From: Alentia gelatinosa
Lineage: Eukaryota > Annelida > Polychaeta > Phyllodocida > Polynoidae
NCBI GenBank assembly: GCA_950022655.1
Contig: OX465580.1
Span: 46,436,028-46,500,027, forward strand
Length of the DNA stretch: 64,000 nt
Reading direction: 5' to 3'
Shown piece after piece: positions 1 through 9,204 of the stretch (position 1 is its first letter; the number at the start of each line of letters is the position of its first letter). The translations under genes were made by a program, and so were the position numbers. The notes beneath the pieces are model-generated. The model was given only the letters and a program-made list of their open reading frames with translations. It searched no databases and was not told the origin of the DNA.

Positions 1-604
1 CTCTTTGAGGTAGGTTTGGCATTTTCTTGAGAATGCAGTGTGTGCGCCCTTGTAGTTGCTACAAGAGGGGGCATTCCTGCATTCCCCGTCATTATGGGCA
101 TCTTTGCCACATTTTGCACAGATGGCCTTTCGGGAACATTTCTTTCCCGTGTGGCCATACCTTTGGCATTTGAAACACCGCATTGGTAGTGAGATGTAAC
201 TCTCAACTTTGACAATTTCATACCCACAGTGTATGGTTTTAGGGGGAGTTGGGCGATCAAAGGACAGCACATAAGTTGCTGTCTCAATGTATTTTCCCCC
301 TCTGTGGGTCTTCATTTGGTGGACATGTGTCACACCCTCTTTCTCTAGTTCTTGGATGATTTCCTCTACTGGAGTGCCCATAAGGTCTCTCCAGCGGATC
401 ACCCCTTTGGAGGAGTTCAGCGATCTATGTGCTGATACCTTTATTTCAGTTCCTCCCAGTTTTTCCATAGACAGCAGACCTATCGCGTGCTGCCTAGTGT
501 TCACCTCAAGGAATATTTTTCCTGTGTTGGCTTTGCTGATTTTCTTCACCTTTCCTATCTTTCCGATTTCAGTGAACAACAACCTATAATCCCCCAAGCC
601 TGCG
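1..604 (-). CDS. LINE family A ORF1 (CCHC nucleic-acid-binding protein), partial
   Basis: Reading the minus strand from about 604 to the window edge gives about 200 codons with no stop. The C-terminal part has zinc knuckles: CFKCQRYGHTGKKC is a full CX2CX4HX4C, followed by CAKCGKDAHNDGEC. A third knuckle has Tyr in place of the second Cys (CSNYKGAH). Blocks such as GVIRWRDLMGTP and SFDRPTPPKTIHCGYE match the ORF1 at 37.1-37.6 kb, so both are the same I-type LINE family. ORF1 proteins of this class coat the element RNA. The 5' end of the protein is missing here and lies inverted on the plus strand at 627-1043. The rest of the element runs off the left edge. Confidence 0.85.
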
Positions 605-659
605 TGTGCGAGTGTTCAACCCAAACGCAGGCTTGGGGGATTATAGGTCGTTGTTCACT
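571..659. repeat. 34-bp inverted repeat (hairpin) at the LINE inversion junction
   Basis: Arms 571-604 and 626-659 are reverse complements at 33 of 34 positions, with a 21-nt loop. The hairpin sits exactly where the minus-strand ORF1 body meets the plus-strand 5' segment of the same LINE, so it marks the rearrangement junction. Confidence 0.9.
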
Positions 660-1043
660 GAAAACGAGGAGTAACAGTGGACTTCGGTCATCCCGGGTTA
701 CCGGCATACTGTGAAACCCTAGCAGTATGAACCCCCTGAGTAACTGAGCAGGTCTTATTTAGGAATCAGCTCTGCTCACCCCTGGACTGGGGAAGGGGCG
801 AGAAAATAAGCCCTAAAAATCGCTTACTCCTCACCGAACCCATCAACATTCCGCGGTTGGTGGGTGTACGCCAGCGGAGCTACCACTACAAATCAAAAAA
901 CACAAAAACAGGACAAAATAAATGGAAACGGACCCCGGAACGAAATGGACATTCTGTATAACGATCATAATTGGCCAAGGTTCTTGGTAATGGAAGCCAA
1001 GGAAGGTAATCTGGCCAAAACTTCACCTTTCCTCATTGGAAGA
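627..1043 (+). pseudogene. Inverted 5' segment of LINE A (5' UTR and ORF1 N terminus)
   Basis: The plus strand at about 946-1043 encodes a segment with NDHNWPRFLVMEA and NLAKTSPFLIG. This matches the ORF1 start at 37.05-37.14 kb (NQNWPRFLVIEP, SLAKVSPFPI). In a normal copy this peptide directly precedes the segment found on the minus strand at 1-589. The upstream 300 bp (627-930) has no long ORF and would be the 5' UTR. Arrangement and polarity are those expected from twin priming, where the 5' part of a LINE is inverted beside its own 3' body. Homology ends abruptly near 1043. Confidence 0.75.
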
Positions 1044-1498
1044 GGGCCCGCGGAGGATCAAGAACCGCCCTAAGGGGGACAAGAGACGGTGGGGTTACGC
1101 CTGGTTTGGCAGAGTGGGGCCTCAGCGTTGGCCAATTCGCACCCCCCCCTTTGACTTACCCCGCGGTTCGAGCACCTCCAGCTGCCGCCCAGGAACATCA
1201 TTCGCCAAGCAGCAGTCAACCAGATCAGACGCTCCTTGATCTGCTCCGCACTCCACAACTCGTAACTCCGAGAAGGATTGCATATGGATAGAACTGTTTG
1301 GACCTTCTTCCTCCTCCGACGAGACGATGGGGAAGAACACTCAAATGTTTGGGTGCGACTTGTGCGCACTCAGTTTCTCACGCCGGGACAATATGGAGCG
1401 CCACCGGAGCACTCACGCTACCAGGACCAGACTGGGGTGGTTCTGCCCGGTCTCCGGGTGTGGAAAAGCATATCCCAAAGTACGTCAGTATGATTTAA
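1044..1498 (+). pseudogene. C2H2 zinc-finger ORF fragment
   Basis: At 1327-1498 a short ORF encodes one complete C2H2 finger, CDLCALSFSRRDNMERHRSTH (the cysteines and histidines are spaced CX2C-X12-HX3H), then the start of a second one with Cys pair CPVSGC. The second finger stops before its histidines, where the 3' end of the minus-strand LINE C begins. Upstream sequence (1044-1326) is GC-rich and open in one frame as far as a stop near 1237. The source could be the N-terminal fingers of an R2/NeSL-type element or a host zinc-finger gene. The sequence does not decide between them. Confidence 0.5.
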
Positions 1499-1533
1499 TA
1501 ATTAGGTCCGTTGTAGTACATTCAGTCGATCAT

Positions 1534-1571
1534 AGGGGTTACTCACATTGTTAGGGGTTACTCACATTGTT
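1534..1571 (-). repeat. Two tandem copies of a 19-bp 3'-terminal repeat of LINE C
   Basis: The 19-mer AGGGGTTACTCACATTGTT (plus strand) occurs twice back to back, at 1534-1552 and 1553-1571, just beyond the RT C terminus. Short tandem repeats instead of poly(A) are a known 3' terminus of CR1-group LINEs. Confidence 0.7.
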
Positions 1572-1574
1572 TTA

Positions 1575-1815
1575 ATTACGTTATCTAAGTAGCTCTCAAC
1601 AAAGAGATTCCAGATCTAGCATTTTAACTTTCTGTTTGAAGTTTGATCTGTTAGCTATACTCTGAATTTGTATTGGGAGTTTATTCCAGATTTGTACCCC
1701 AAGGTACAGTGGAGATCTCCGGAATAAGTCAGTTTTTGGTCACCTGAGTTTGATTTTGATTTTATTTGCACTGCGGGTTATTACCCTTTGTTCAAAGTCC
1801 TCTTCCATAACCAGA
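1575..1815 (-). pseudogene. C-terminal tail of LINE C reverse transcriptase
   Basis: The minus strand encodes PLYLGVQIWNKLPIQIQS followed by FKQKVK. This is the standard extreme C terminus of CR1-type RT proteins (compare SPYWRGSHLWDRIPSEMQ near 61.2 kb). It continues the reading that breaks off at about 2165, which shows that 1816-2165 was inserted later. One internal stop is visible. Confidence 0.7.
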
Positions 1816-2165
1816 TTGTTTGTTTGTTTGTTTGTTGTTTAACGTCCCAGGGGACCCTGAGGGTATATAGGGACTATCAATGATTTAACTTTTCACTTTC
1901 ATAGACTTATTTCAGTCAATTCTTTTCAATGTTTCAAATATTTTCAAATATTTTATATAAAATCAAAGAGATTTGTCTCTTTCAAAAACATGATGATATC
2001 TTTCTTTGGAATAGTTTCGAACAACATTTTCATGTTGTTACTGTTTTTCAAATGCTTTCTTCTATTCTCTTGTACCCTTTTACAGTTCAGCAGGATATGC
2101 TCGACAGTGATGGGTACATTGCATGCTTGGCATATTAGACCACCAGTGTATATGGGCAAGTAGGT
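1816..2165 (-). mobile_element. LINE A 3' fragment inserted in LINE C
   Basis: The minus strand encodes CQACNVPITVEHILLNC, the C-terminal zinc finger that follows RNase H in family A (compare CQTCNTPLSVKHLMLHC near 48.8 kb). It then reads FLKETNLFDF and a stop, a short 3' UTR and the tail ACGTTAAACAACAAACAAAC. The tail ends at about 1816. LINE C RT sequence resumes on both sides, so this is a 5'-truncated insertion in the same orientation. I could not identify a clear TSD. Confidence 0.75.
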
Positions 2166-3930
2166 GTCTCGAGCGGCGCTGGGTTAGAGATTTGAGGTTA
2201 GCTCTCTGCAATAACATTGATACATTGACATGGTCACACAGTTTTACCTTAAGACACACTCTAATTGCATTATTGATCAAAACTTGGAGATATTTTCTCT
2301 GTTCAGCATTCAGTACTACAGCAATAAAGTCACAGTATTAAACTTTTGTGAGTATCATTGTTTTCATAATCGAGATGGCTGTGTCTACATCAATAAGATA
2401 CCGGAGTTTCCTCAATTTAAAAAGACGTAATTGAAAGTCAATTTTCAGTTTTTCAAAAAAGTCTTTAAAGGTCAACTTATTGTCTATTATTACACCCAGA
2501 TAAGTGAAACGATCCACTGTTCCCAGAGGGGTACCATTTACATGGCATACAGGAGGGAGTTCTGCTAATGCTCTTTTATTGGGAGCTATCCACATTGCTT
2601 TGCTCTTTGCAAAATTCAGTTTTAAATTATACGCTTCAAACCAAGACAAAAGTCGGTCCAGGTCGTCCTGCATGAGTTTTATAGCAAGTTTGGGGTCTTT
2701 GTTCGTTATAACTAGTACTATATCATCTGCATAGAGGATAAATTGAGTGTCTTATGACATCTAGACAGCCATTAATGTACAGTATGAAAAGAATCGGTCC
2801 GAGAACCGATCCCTGGGGGACGCCCTTTGTCACTTGTTTAAATTTAGAGGTGACATTATTGACCTTGGTAGCTTGTTTTCTTAAGGAGAAATAACTTATA
2901 AGTATCTGGATTATCTGGGCATTTCCGGTGATCCTACCGATCATCTGGATTAGTTGATCATGATCCACACAATCAAAGGCCTTTTGCAGGTCCAGAAACA
3001 GGCATATACTTATATCTTTGCTATCTCTAGCCTCAAACAACCAAGTTGTAAGTAGAAAAACTGCCTGTCACGTGGACCTACCAGGCAGGAAACCGAACTG
3101 GTGTTTTGAGAAACATCCTTTAGTTAACATCTGTGGCAGCAACTGTCTATGTAATTCATATTCCAACAGTTGTGACAGTAGTAGTAGCCCTGAGATGGGC
3201 CGTAGGTCCACGGCAAATCTAGGGATTGAAATCTTAGGGATTGGGGTTATTATCCCTTTACAGAAGAACTCGGGAAAAGATCCCGTCAGGTCTTTGTAAT
3301 AAGCAGCGTTTAATGAAGCTGGAGCTGATGAGTGTGATACCAGAGGATTTATTCGTTTTAATTTTTTTTATTAATTCAAGGCTCTCTTCAAGTTCGATCT
3401 CATTCAATATAGAGTTACAGTATCAGGTTCAAGGTAATTGTCAACAGATTTAATTGGTAGGGCAGGGTGGGTTATTCTAGAAGCTATACTCAGATAATGT
3501 TCATTTAAGGGTTCTGGTAACAATTTTTCTGGTATACGATTCCCGTCTGCATCCTGTATATTAAGATTATTATCTGAATTCGGGGGGCTCCAGAAACTTT
3601 TTATGGTTTTCCAAAAGCGTTTTGGATTTCAGAAATTGTCTACTAATGTTTTCTTAATCTGTAGAGCCTTAACATTTCTTATGTTAGTGTTCATCTCTCT
3701 GGACAATCGTCTACACTCTTGTTTCATTTCCTGAGAGCCTCCTGTCGATCTTACATGGACTAGTGTAGGCCTTCGCTTTATCATTACTTGTATTGCCACA
3801 GGTAGGTCAATCCCATCTCTTTGTTTAAATCTAAAAGGTTTTACTGGGCAGTGTATATCTAAGAATGTAGCCATATGCTTTTCCCATGTAGCATAAACCT
3901 GTGTAGGTGTAGTTGGGTTCACTTCATGTA
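2166..3930 (-). pseudogene. Reverse transcriptase of LINE C with N-terminal linker
   Basis: The RT fingers/palm lie at 2723-3040. Motif A is FLDLQKAFDCVDHD and motif B is KGVPQGSVLGPILFILYING. The catalytic YADD follows in another frame near 2735 (LYADDIVLV), so a frameshift separates it. The thumb lies at 2338-2673 (LNFAKSKAMWI, FTYLGVIIDNKLTF). The stretch 3041-3930 is the endonuclease-RT linker, with one recognisable ORF at 3629-3922. The catalytic aspartates are present, but the protein cannot be read through. Confidence 0.8.
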
Positions 3931-4740
3931 ACTAAAAGTTTTTTAAATGACTTTCCAGTGTTTCATTGTCAACATTTTTGTAGCTACGTCTCTTTACTTC
4001 CCTAAGACCGGTTATGGGCTTTTTAAATTTTCTTATTGCAAAAATTGGGATATGATCGCTTATGTACGCATTAACGTTACCAGAGAGGGAGACACAGTTC
4101 GAGTTATTGTAGATGTGGTCGATTTTAGACGCACCAAATTTTGTAAGATATGTGTTTCCTGTCACAAGGTATTCCAAGGAATGTTGATCTAAAAAGTCTC
4201 TCATAATCCTGTATTTATTGGTATACATATAGTTTAAGTTAACATTTAAATCTCCCAGGATCCAGACCTCGTGATTATGATATTTATCATCTGTGAGTAT
4301 TCCCGAAAGATAATTATATGCTCTTTTAGTTTTTCCACGTGGGGGCCTATATACTGTAATTATTAGCATTTTCTTTCGTTGAGGTTTATTGAATTCACAT
4401 GTGAGTACTTCAATATCCTCGTTACTCTCTGAGTACTTATCAATTCTTTGTATATACATGGCCAAAGTTGACTTCACATAAAGAATAACTCCGCCACCCA
4501 TCATTGCGATGTTCGGATCTCTGTCCATGCAGTAGTATTCCATATTTTGGATTTTTAGTAGATCTTTGTCATATTTTTCCATTAGCCAAGATTCAGTAAT
4601 GGCTAGGAAATCAACTCCACAAAAGAGGGCTTTTACTTGTTCAAGTTTTCTGTACAGACTATGTGTGTTTATCGTTACTATTGATAGGCCCTTTTGTTCA
4701 GTAATTTCATTTGGTAGTAGGAAAATCATTGGAACGAGTA
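3931..4740 (-). CDS. Endonuclease domain of LINE C
   Basis: An ORF of 265 codons encodes an exonuclease-endonuclease-phosphatase (APE-like) domain that nicks target DNA for target-primed reverse transcription. Visible motifs are INTHSLYRKLEQ (N-terminal strand), the catalytic Glu in LAITESWL, YRPPRG, WILGDLNVNLN (Asp/Asn pair), KIDHIY and the terminal SDHIPIF. The order and spacing are typical of CR1/L2-group LINEs. The RT follows downstream after a frame break. Residues 1-15 are poorly conserved, so the true ORF2 start is unclear. Confidence 0.85.
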
Positions 4741-5049
4741 CATACAGGTAACATGCAAATATGAAAGGTTCCCCAAGCCGCGTATCTACTTATTAATACT
4801 TTATAACATATCTTGCTGTGAAGCAGATTCCTTCTTGCATCGATATATAACACACTCACAGAATTCTGATTATGGAACAATTTTATTGGGTTGCTGACCT
4901 CACGTTTAATCATTCTTATAGTATCATGTGGAGGAAACGTACCTGGTAAGGCATACAGTGACTTCAGTGATTTCATCAGTCTTATCCAGGTATTCAAGTA
5001 CGGGTACATCCATGTTTTCACTACTCCAGCTGGAGGCAGGTCATAGACC

Positions 5050-5475
5050 TCAGAATTAGTGTTAGAATTAGTGTCTTGTTTACTACTACTAAATCCTTGC
5101 CTCCTCCCTCCCTTTGTGCTCTAGGAAGGTGTTTGAGCAGTTATTTGATGAGGAGACATTGCTGAAGTGGTTCACAAGGGCATTCAAAATGTCCTTGTTC
5201 ACTTCTGATATCTCCCCACCATTCTTGAGATGGTGGACAGTAGATGAGGTGCCTCCATTTAGTTTCTTCACCTCCTTCCACACTTTCCGCATTGGAGTTG
5301 TACTGGAGAGGGAATTAACATATCTATGGAAGGACTCTCGTCTTTTTGCCTTGTATGTTTGCACCGTTTTATCACGGGTTTGTAGGTATTGGTGCATATT
5401 CTCGTCTGTGATGTCATTGTTGAACCGGCAGAGAGCTCTCCGGTGTTGAGCAGAATCTCCCTGTCTGCCCCCCAT
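5050..5475 (-). pseudogene. LINE A linker fragment (between endonuclease and RT)
   Basis: The minus strand encodes RRALCRFNNDITDENM, SLSSTTPMRKVWKEVKKL and NHFSNVSSSNNCSNTFLEHK. These are almost identical to the endonuclease-RT linker of LINE A at 46.17-46.5 kb. The fragment starts abruptly at about 5470, directly fused to a more C-terminal RT piece of the same family, so the order of protein segments is wrong for a single element. Confidence 0.75.
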
Positions 5476-5885
5476 CGTGAGTGGGAGAGCACTTTTAGGA
5501 GATTCATTGCTTTTTGGTATTTCTTGCGGAGGTACTCAACATGGAGTTTGAAAGACAGGATGCGATCAAACACAAGTCCTAGAAACTTTACCTCCTTTTC
5601 TATTTTGAGCTGCTTCCCTTTGAAAGTAAGGGCAGGCATCTCCTGACACCGCCACCTCCGACAGAACTGGATGCATGTTGTTTTTGTTTCTGAAAACTTG
5701 AAACCATTCTCAGTACTCCAAGTTTCAAGACTTTAAAGTCTGTTGTAGTTTTCTCTCTACAGTGGCCATATGGCTGGCCTTGTAGCAGATGACAAAGTCG
5801 TCTACATACAGGCAGCACTTTATATCCCGCTGCAGAGTTTTGGTTTATTTTGATGCCAAAGAGGGACATTGATGTTGCATTTTTC
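5476..5885 (-). pseudogene. LINE A RT palm-thumb fragment
   Basis: The minus strand encodes VKFLGLVFDRILSFKLHVEY and QKAMNLLKVLSHSRWGAD, matching the RT thumb near 47.5-47.6 kb. Upstream, in other frames, is a degenerate version of the segment after motif B (SLFGIKIN) and the palm. It is joined head-to-tail to the 3' break of the next LINE A fragment at about 5886 and to a linker fragment at 5475. Confidence 0.7.
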
Positions 5886-6868
5886 AAGAATGTTTCCTGC
5901 TTCTACATGGAGGGTAGAGATTGGTGTTGTTCTGAAAGAACCAAGGCAAAGCCTCAGACCCTGTTTTTGGATTGGTTTTAACCAGTCCAGGTAGGAACTT
6001 GCCGCAGATGCATATACTACTGAGCCATAGTCCAGTCTGGATTCTATGTACATTTTGTACAGTATTAGCAGTGTTGCAGAATCTGCACCCCAATAGGGAT
6101 GACTGAGGACCTTCAGGAGGTTCATGGCTTTTTGACACTTTCTTCTCAGACACTCAATATGTGGTTTGAAGGACAGTATCCTGTCAAACACCAGGCCAAG
6201 GAATTTGACCTCCTTTTTGACTGACAGTTCCTTGTTCTGGAGGGAAAGAGAAGGCTTTTCCTTACATCCTCTCCTACGACAGAAATGGACTACACATGTT
6301 TTGGCCTCAGAAAATTTGAATCCGTTTTGGTTGCTCCAAACTTGTAGTTGGTTGAGTGTTTGCTGGAGTCTCCTTTCTATAGTGGGCATGTGGCTGCCCT
6401 TGCAGCATATAACAAAGTCATCAACATATAGACAGCAGTTAACATCCTGCTGCAGCTGCTTTACTATGTCATTGATCTTGATGCTAAACAGGGTGACTGA
6501 AAGGACACAACCTTGAGGTACACCCATTTCCTGGTTGACTTTCTATTGACAGTACTGACCCAACACTGACATTGAATTTCCTGTTGGTCAGAAAACCTCC
6601 TATAAACTTTGTAAGTCTTCCCCGCAGACCCCATTGCTGAATATCTTGGAGGATGCCATGTTTCCATGTGATTTTTCCAGATAAAAAAAGACCCCGACTA
6701 TGTGTTCTTTGTTGGCTAACCTGTCTCGTACCCAGCTTTCTAACCGTACAAGGTGGTCAGTCGTGCTACGTCCCTTGCGGAAACCAGACTGGTAGAAAGT
6801 CAACAAATTATTGGACTCTAGATACCATACCAGTCTGTTGTTTACCATTCTTTCTATGGTCTTAGCCA
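5886..6868 (-). pseudogene. LINE A RT domain, frameshifted
   Basis: Segments on the minus strand give YQSGFRKGRSTTDHLVRLES, GVPQGCVLSVTLFSIKINDI (motif B), CLYVDDFVICCKG (the YVDD active site) and VKFLGLVFDRILSFKPHIEC (thumb). Motif A reads FFYLEKSHGN where FFDLEKAYD is expected, so the first catalytic Asp is lost. At least two frame changes lie between 6460 and 6660. The copy is inactive. Confidence 0.75.
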
Positions 6869-6878
6869 AGCAACTGGT

Positions 6879-7235
6879 TTGATTGTTTTGGTAGTTTAAC
6901 GTCCAATTTGTTCAATTAGACTTACTTTGGGTTTGATCGAATTTATGAGATGAATGTAGGAAGAATTCCCACCCCTACACATTTACTGAGGTGAGAGTTT
7001 TACTTCCCACACCACATAGACATGGTATGAGAAGGATTGGCCTTTGATATAGCAGTAAATCTACCACTGCTGGGGGTGAGGGAAAAAAGTGGCTGCAGTG
7101 GGACCCGAATTAACAAAGTCCTGTGCTCTTTACCACTGAGCTAACTCCCAACCCACCCCGGTCGCTTTAGTTATGCCTGCGTGCAGGCACATCCGGTCTG
7201 CACCACGAGGAGTCGAGGTGACCAAGAGGGTGAAC
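6879..7235 (-). mobile_element. tRNA-derived SINE with LINE A tail, flanked by perfect 10-bp TSDs
   Basis: Flanking AGCAACTGGT occurs at 6869-6878 and 7236-7245. The minus strand starts GTTCACCCTCTTGGTC, then carries a tRNA-like part with box A (TTAGCTCAGTGGTAAAG) and a box-B-like AATTCGGGTCCC. A conserved central part follows (CAGCAGTGGTAGATTTACTG). The tail GTCTAATTGAACAAATTGGA plus CGTTAAACTACC matches the LINE A 3' end at 49033-49075. Two relatives lie at 33407-33829 and 52303-52722. Such SINEs are transcribed by RNA polymerase III and copied by the partner LINE RT. Confidence 0.9.
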
Positions 7236-7245
7236 AGCAACTGGT

Positions 7246-8060
7246 GATTGCTATTGGTCTGTAGCTTGAGGCAAGATTGGGATCTTTTCCCTGTTTGGGA
7301 ATTGGTATCACAGTTGCCTCTGACCAGGATGTTGGGAAAAGACCACTTTTCCAGATATCATTGAACACCTCCAGAAGCAGGTCAAGTGTTTGCCCTGGGA
7401 GAGGTTTCAGCATCTGGTAAAGTATATCATCAGGGCCCGGGCAGGAGTCCCTTGATTGGGTGAGGGCATGCTTCAGCTCTTCCAAGGTGAAAAGCCTGTT
7501 GTAAGCTTCCTCATTATTACATGTGAAATTGGGTCTTCTTCTCTCCTGCCGTGATTTGTGCTCTAGAAATGTTTTCGAGCAATTGTCTACTGATGACACC
7601 TGGCTGAAGTGATCAGCTAGGGCATTGGAGATGTCTTTGTGTGTTTCTAATATGTCTGCTCCCCTCTGAAGATGATGAACTGTGGGAAGAGGTACTCCAT
7701 TGAGTTTTCTTACCCCTGTCCATACTTTTCTCATGGGAGTTGAGCTTGAGAAGGAGTGAACATAATTATGGAATGATTCTCTTTTTTCCTTTTTGAATGT
7801 TTGTTTTGCCCTTGCCTGTGCTTGCAAATATTCATGCATGTTTTCTTGGGTGCAGTTCTTGCTGAACCTGCGCAGGGCTCTTCTACGCTCTCTTCTGGCT
7901 TTGTGACACTTCTCACTAAACCAAGGGCATCTTTGCTTTTTATTGCCTTGGGATTTCCCTACACAAATGGTACTCACTTCCCTGAGTGTTTCAGTGGAGT
8001 ATTGTGCAAGATGTGCCTCTTTCTCTTTGATCAGTTGCCAAGATCTAAAGGAAGTCTCGC
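7246..8060 (-). pseudogene. LINE A ORF2 linker and RT N-terminal region
   Basis: An ORF of about 260 codons covers the basic linker (CHKARRERRRALRRFSKNC, MRKVWTGVRKLNG) and the first RT blocks (SWSEATVIPIPKQGKDPN, SYRPIAITSC). It ends at the SINE insertion. The last 20 or so residues of the open frame are encoded by the SINE, giving a chimeric C terminus. The RT continues left of the SINE at 6868. Confidence 0.8.
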
Positions 8061-8073
8061 ATAAATCTTTAAA

Positions 8074-8800
8074 CTAATCCCAGTCAGCTTTATGGAGTCT
8101 CCATCTCGACGGTCTTTCAATGGTATTTGTACTTTCAGTTTGTAGAATGATTTGGTAGTGGTCACTTCCACAGAGATGTTGGTATACCCTCCAATCATAG
8201 TCTGGAAATATTGTGGCATTGCTGATTGTAAGGTCAATGGATGAGTATGTACCAGAAGCTGGATGGAGGTACGTTGGTGATATATCATTGAAAAGGCACA
8301 AAGACTTTTGGTCTATGAGCCTCTCTACCATTATACCCTTGCCATCTATTTTCCTGTCCCCCCACATGGTGTTGTGGGCATTGAAATCACCCATTATCAT
8401 GAAAGGGGGTGGCAGCTGGTCAGTGAGGGTTGTTAGGTCTTTTAAGGTGGTTCTCCGGTTTGGTGGTAAATATAGGCAGCATAATGTTACTGGTTTATTT
8501 ATGGTCACCCTTACTGCTACTGCCTGTAGTTCTGTTCTCAAAGATATTTCTCGTTGCTGGTATTGGGTCTTGAGAAAGAATGCTACTCCACCGGACGGGG
8601 TGTCAACATCAGGGATTTTGGAGTAGACTTTGTATCCTTCCATGTGCAATCTTTTGCACATGAAAGTTTACTGCTTGAACTTTAATTTCTTGTAGAGATA
8701 CTGCAACTGGTTCAAACTCCTTGCAGAGTAGATGAAGACATTCCCGATTGGCAGTGAAGCCTCTGAAGTTCCATTGTTGTATGTTGAGCTTGTCAGCCAT
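8074..8800 (-). CDS. LINE A ORF2 endonuclease domain
   Basis: ORF2 appears to start at the ATG 8798-8800 (MADKLNIQQWNFRGF). The endonuclease motifs are the catalytic Glu in SLQEIKVQ, CLYLPPN, MIMGDFNAHN, SSIDLTIS and CGSDHYQIIL. One frame change near 8620-8660 breaks the reading. The domain corresponds to 38139-38732 plus 45880-46020 in the LINE A copy nested in the Gypsy element. It nicks chromosomal DNA to prime reverse transcription. Confidence 0.8.
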
Positions 8801-8820
8801 TTAACCCTTTCTGGCTGGCC

Positions 8821-8945
8821 AATGCCATACGGCATTCCCACAGATACGACCGCGCAATGCCAAATGGCACTCCCGCAGTTACGACCGCTCAATGCCATAT
8901 GGCATTCCCGTAGATACGGCCACGCAATGCCATATGGCATTTTTT
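8821..8945 (+). repeat. Subterminal array of four 35-bp units with palindromic core
   Basis: Units start at 8821, 8856, 8891 and 8926, an exact 35-bp period. Each unit opens with a palindrome-like core: AATGCCATACGGCATT, AATGCCAAATGGCACT, then AATGCCATATGGCATT twice. Spacers of the CCCGTAGATACGGCCACGC type separate them. Arrays with the same period but different cores lie at 18654 and 26594, also next to TTAA ends, which suggests transposase-binding or regulatory sites. Confidence 0.9.
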
Positions 8946-9204
8946 TTACGTTGTTTTTGCAAACACGTTTTTTTTTCAATAAATCTTTGATGGAATTTAA
9001 TGAAACTTTCAGGGTATCTTTGCATATATATAATATTTATAAATATGGACTTAGATAATTAAATGGCTCCATAGCAACGTTGATACCTGACTTTAAAGGT
9101 AGGGAAAATTCGTTCCGGGCTCAGTCGCACCTACGCCAGTGGTTGTGGCTTCACTGACAGCTAGTTGAGTGTCAACAGAGCGAGTTTGAGCAAAAAAAAA
9201 CCAA

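Larger units (their letters stand above)
1500..5040 (-). mobile_element. CR1-type LINE 'C', 5'-truncated, with a nested LINE A fragment
   Basis: From right to left on the minus strand come an apurinic-type endonuclease (3931-4740), a linker, a reverse transcriptase (2166-3040), an interruption (1816-2165), the RT C-terminal tail (1575-1815) and a 3' end of short tandem repeats (1534-1571). Endonuclease and RT motifs resemble the CR1/L2 group, and there is no RNase H. The stretch 4741-5040 is probable 5' sequence of the same element. It holds a 104-codon ORF (4707-5021) that I do not recognise. Several frameshifts make this a dead copy. Confidence 0.75.
5886..8800 (-). mobile_element. LINE A copy: ORF2 endonuclease to RT, split by a SINE
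   Basis: From right to left come the ORF2 start at 8800, the endonuclease (8074-8800), the linker and RT N terminus (7246-8060), a SINE (6879-7235), and the RT (5886-6868). Removing the SINE and one 10-bp duplication restores the peptide AITSC-LAKTIERM in frame. The copy ends in the RT connection region (TLHVEAGN), losing RNase H, zinc finger and 3' UTR. Its 5' side is cut by the piggyBac TTAA at 8801, three bases from the ORF2 ATG. Confidence 0.8.

Noticed and set aside
8821..8945. Regular 35-bp palindromic repeats resembling a CRISPR array
   Set aside because: The DNA is eukaryotic, the spacers are near-identical instead of unique, and the array is subterminal to a TTAA transposon end.
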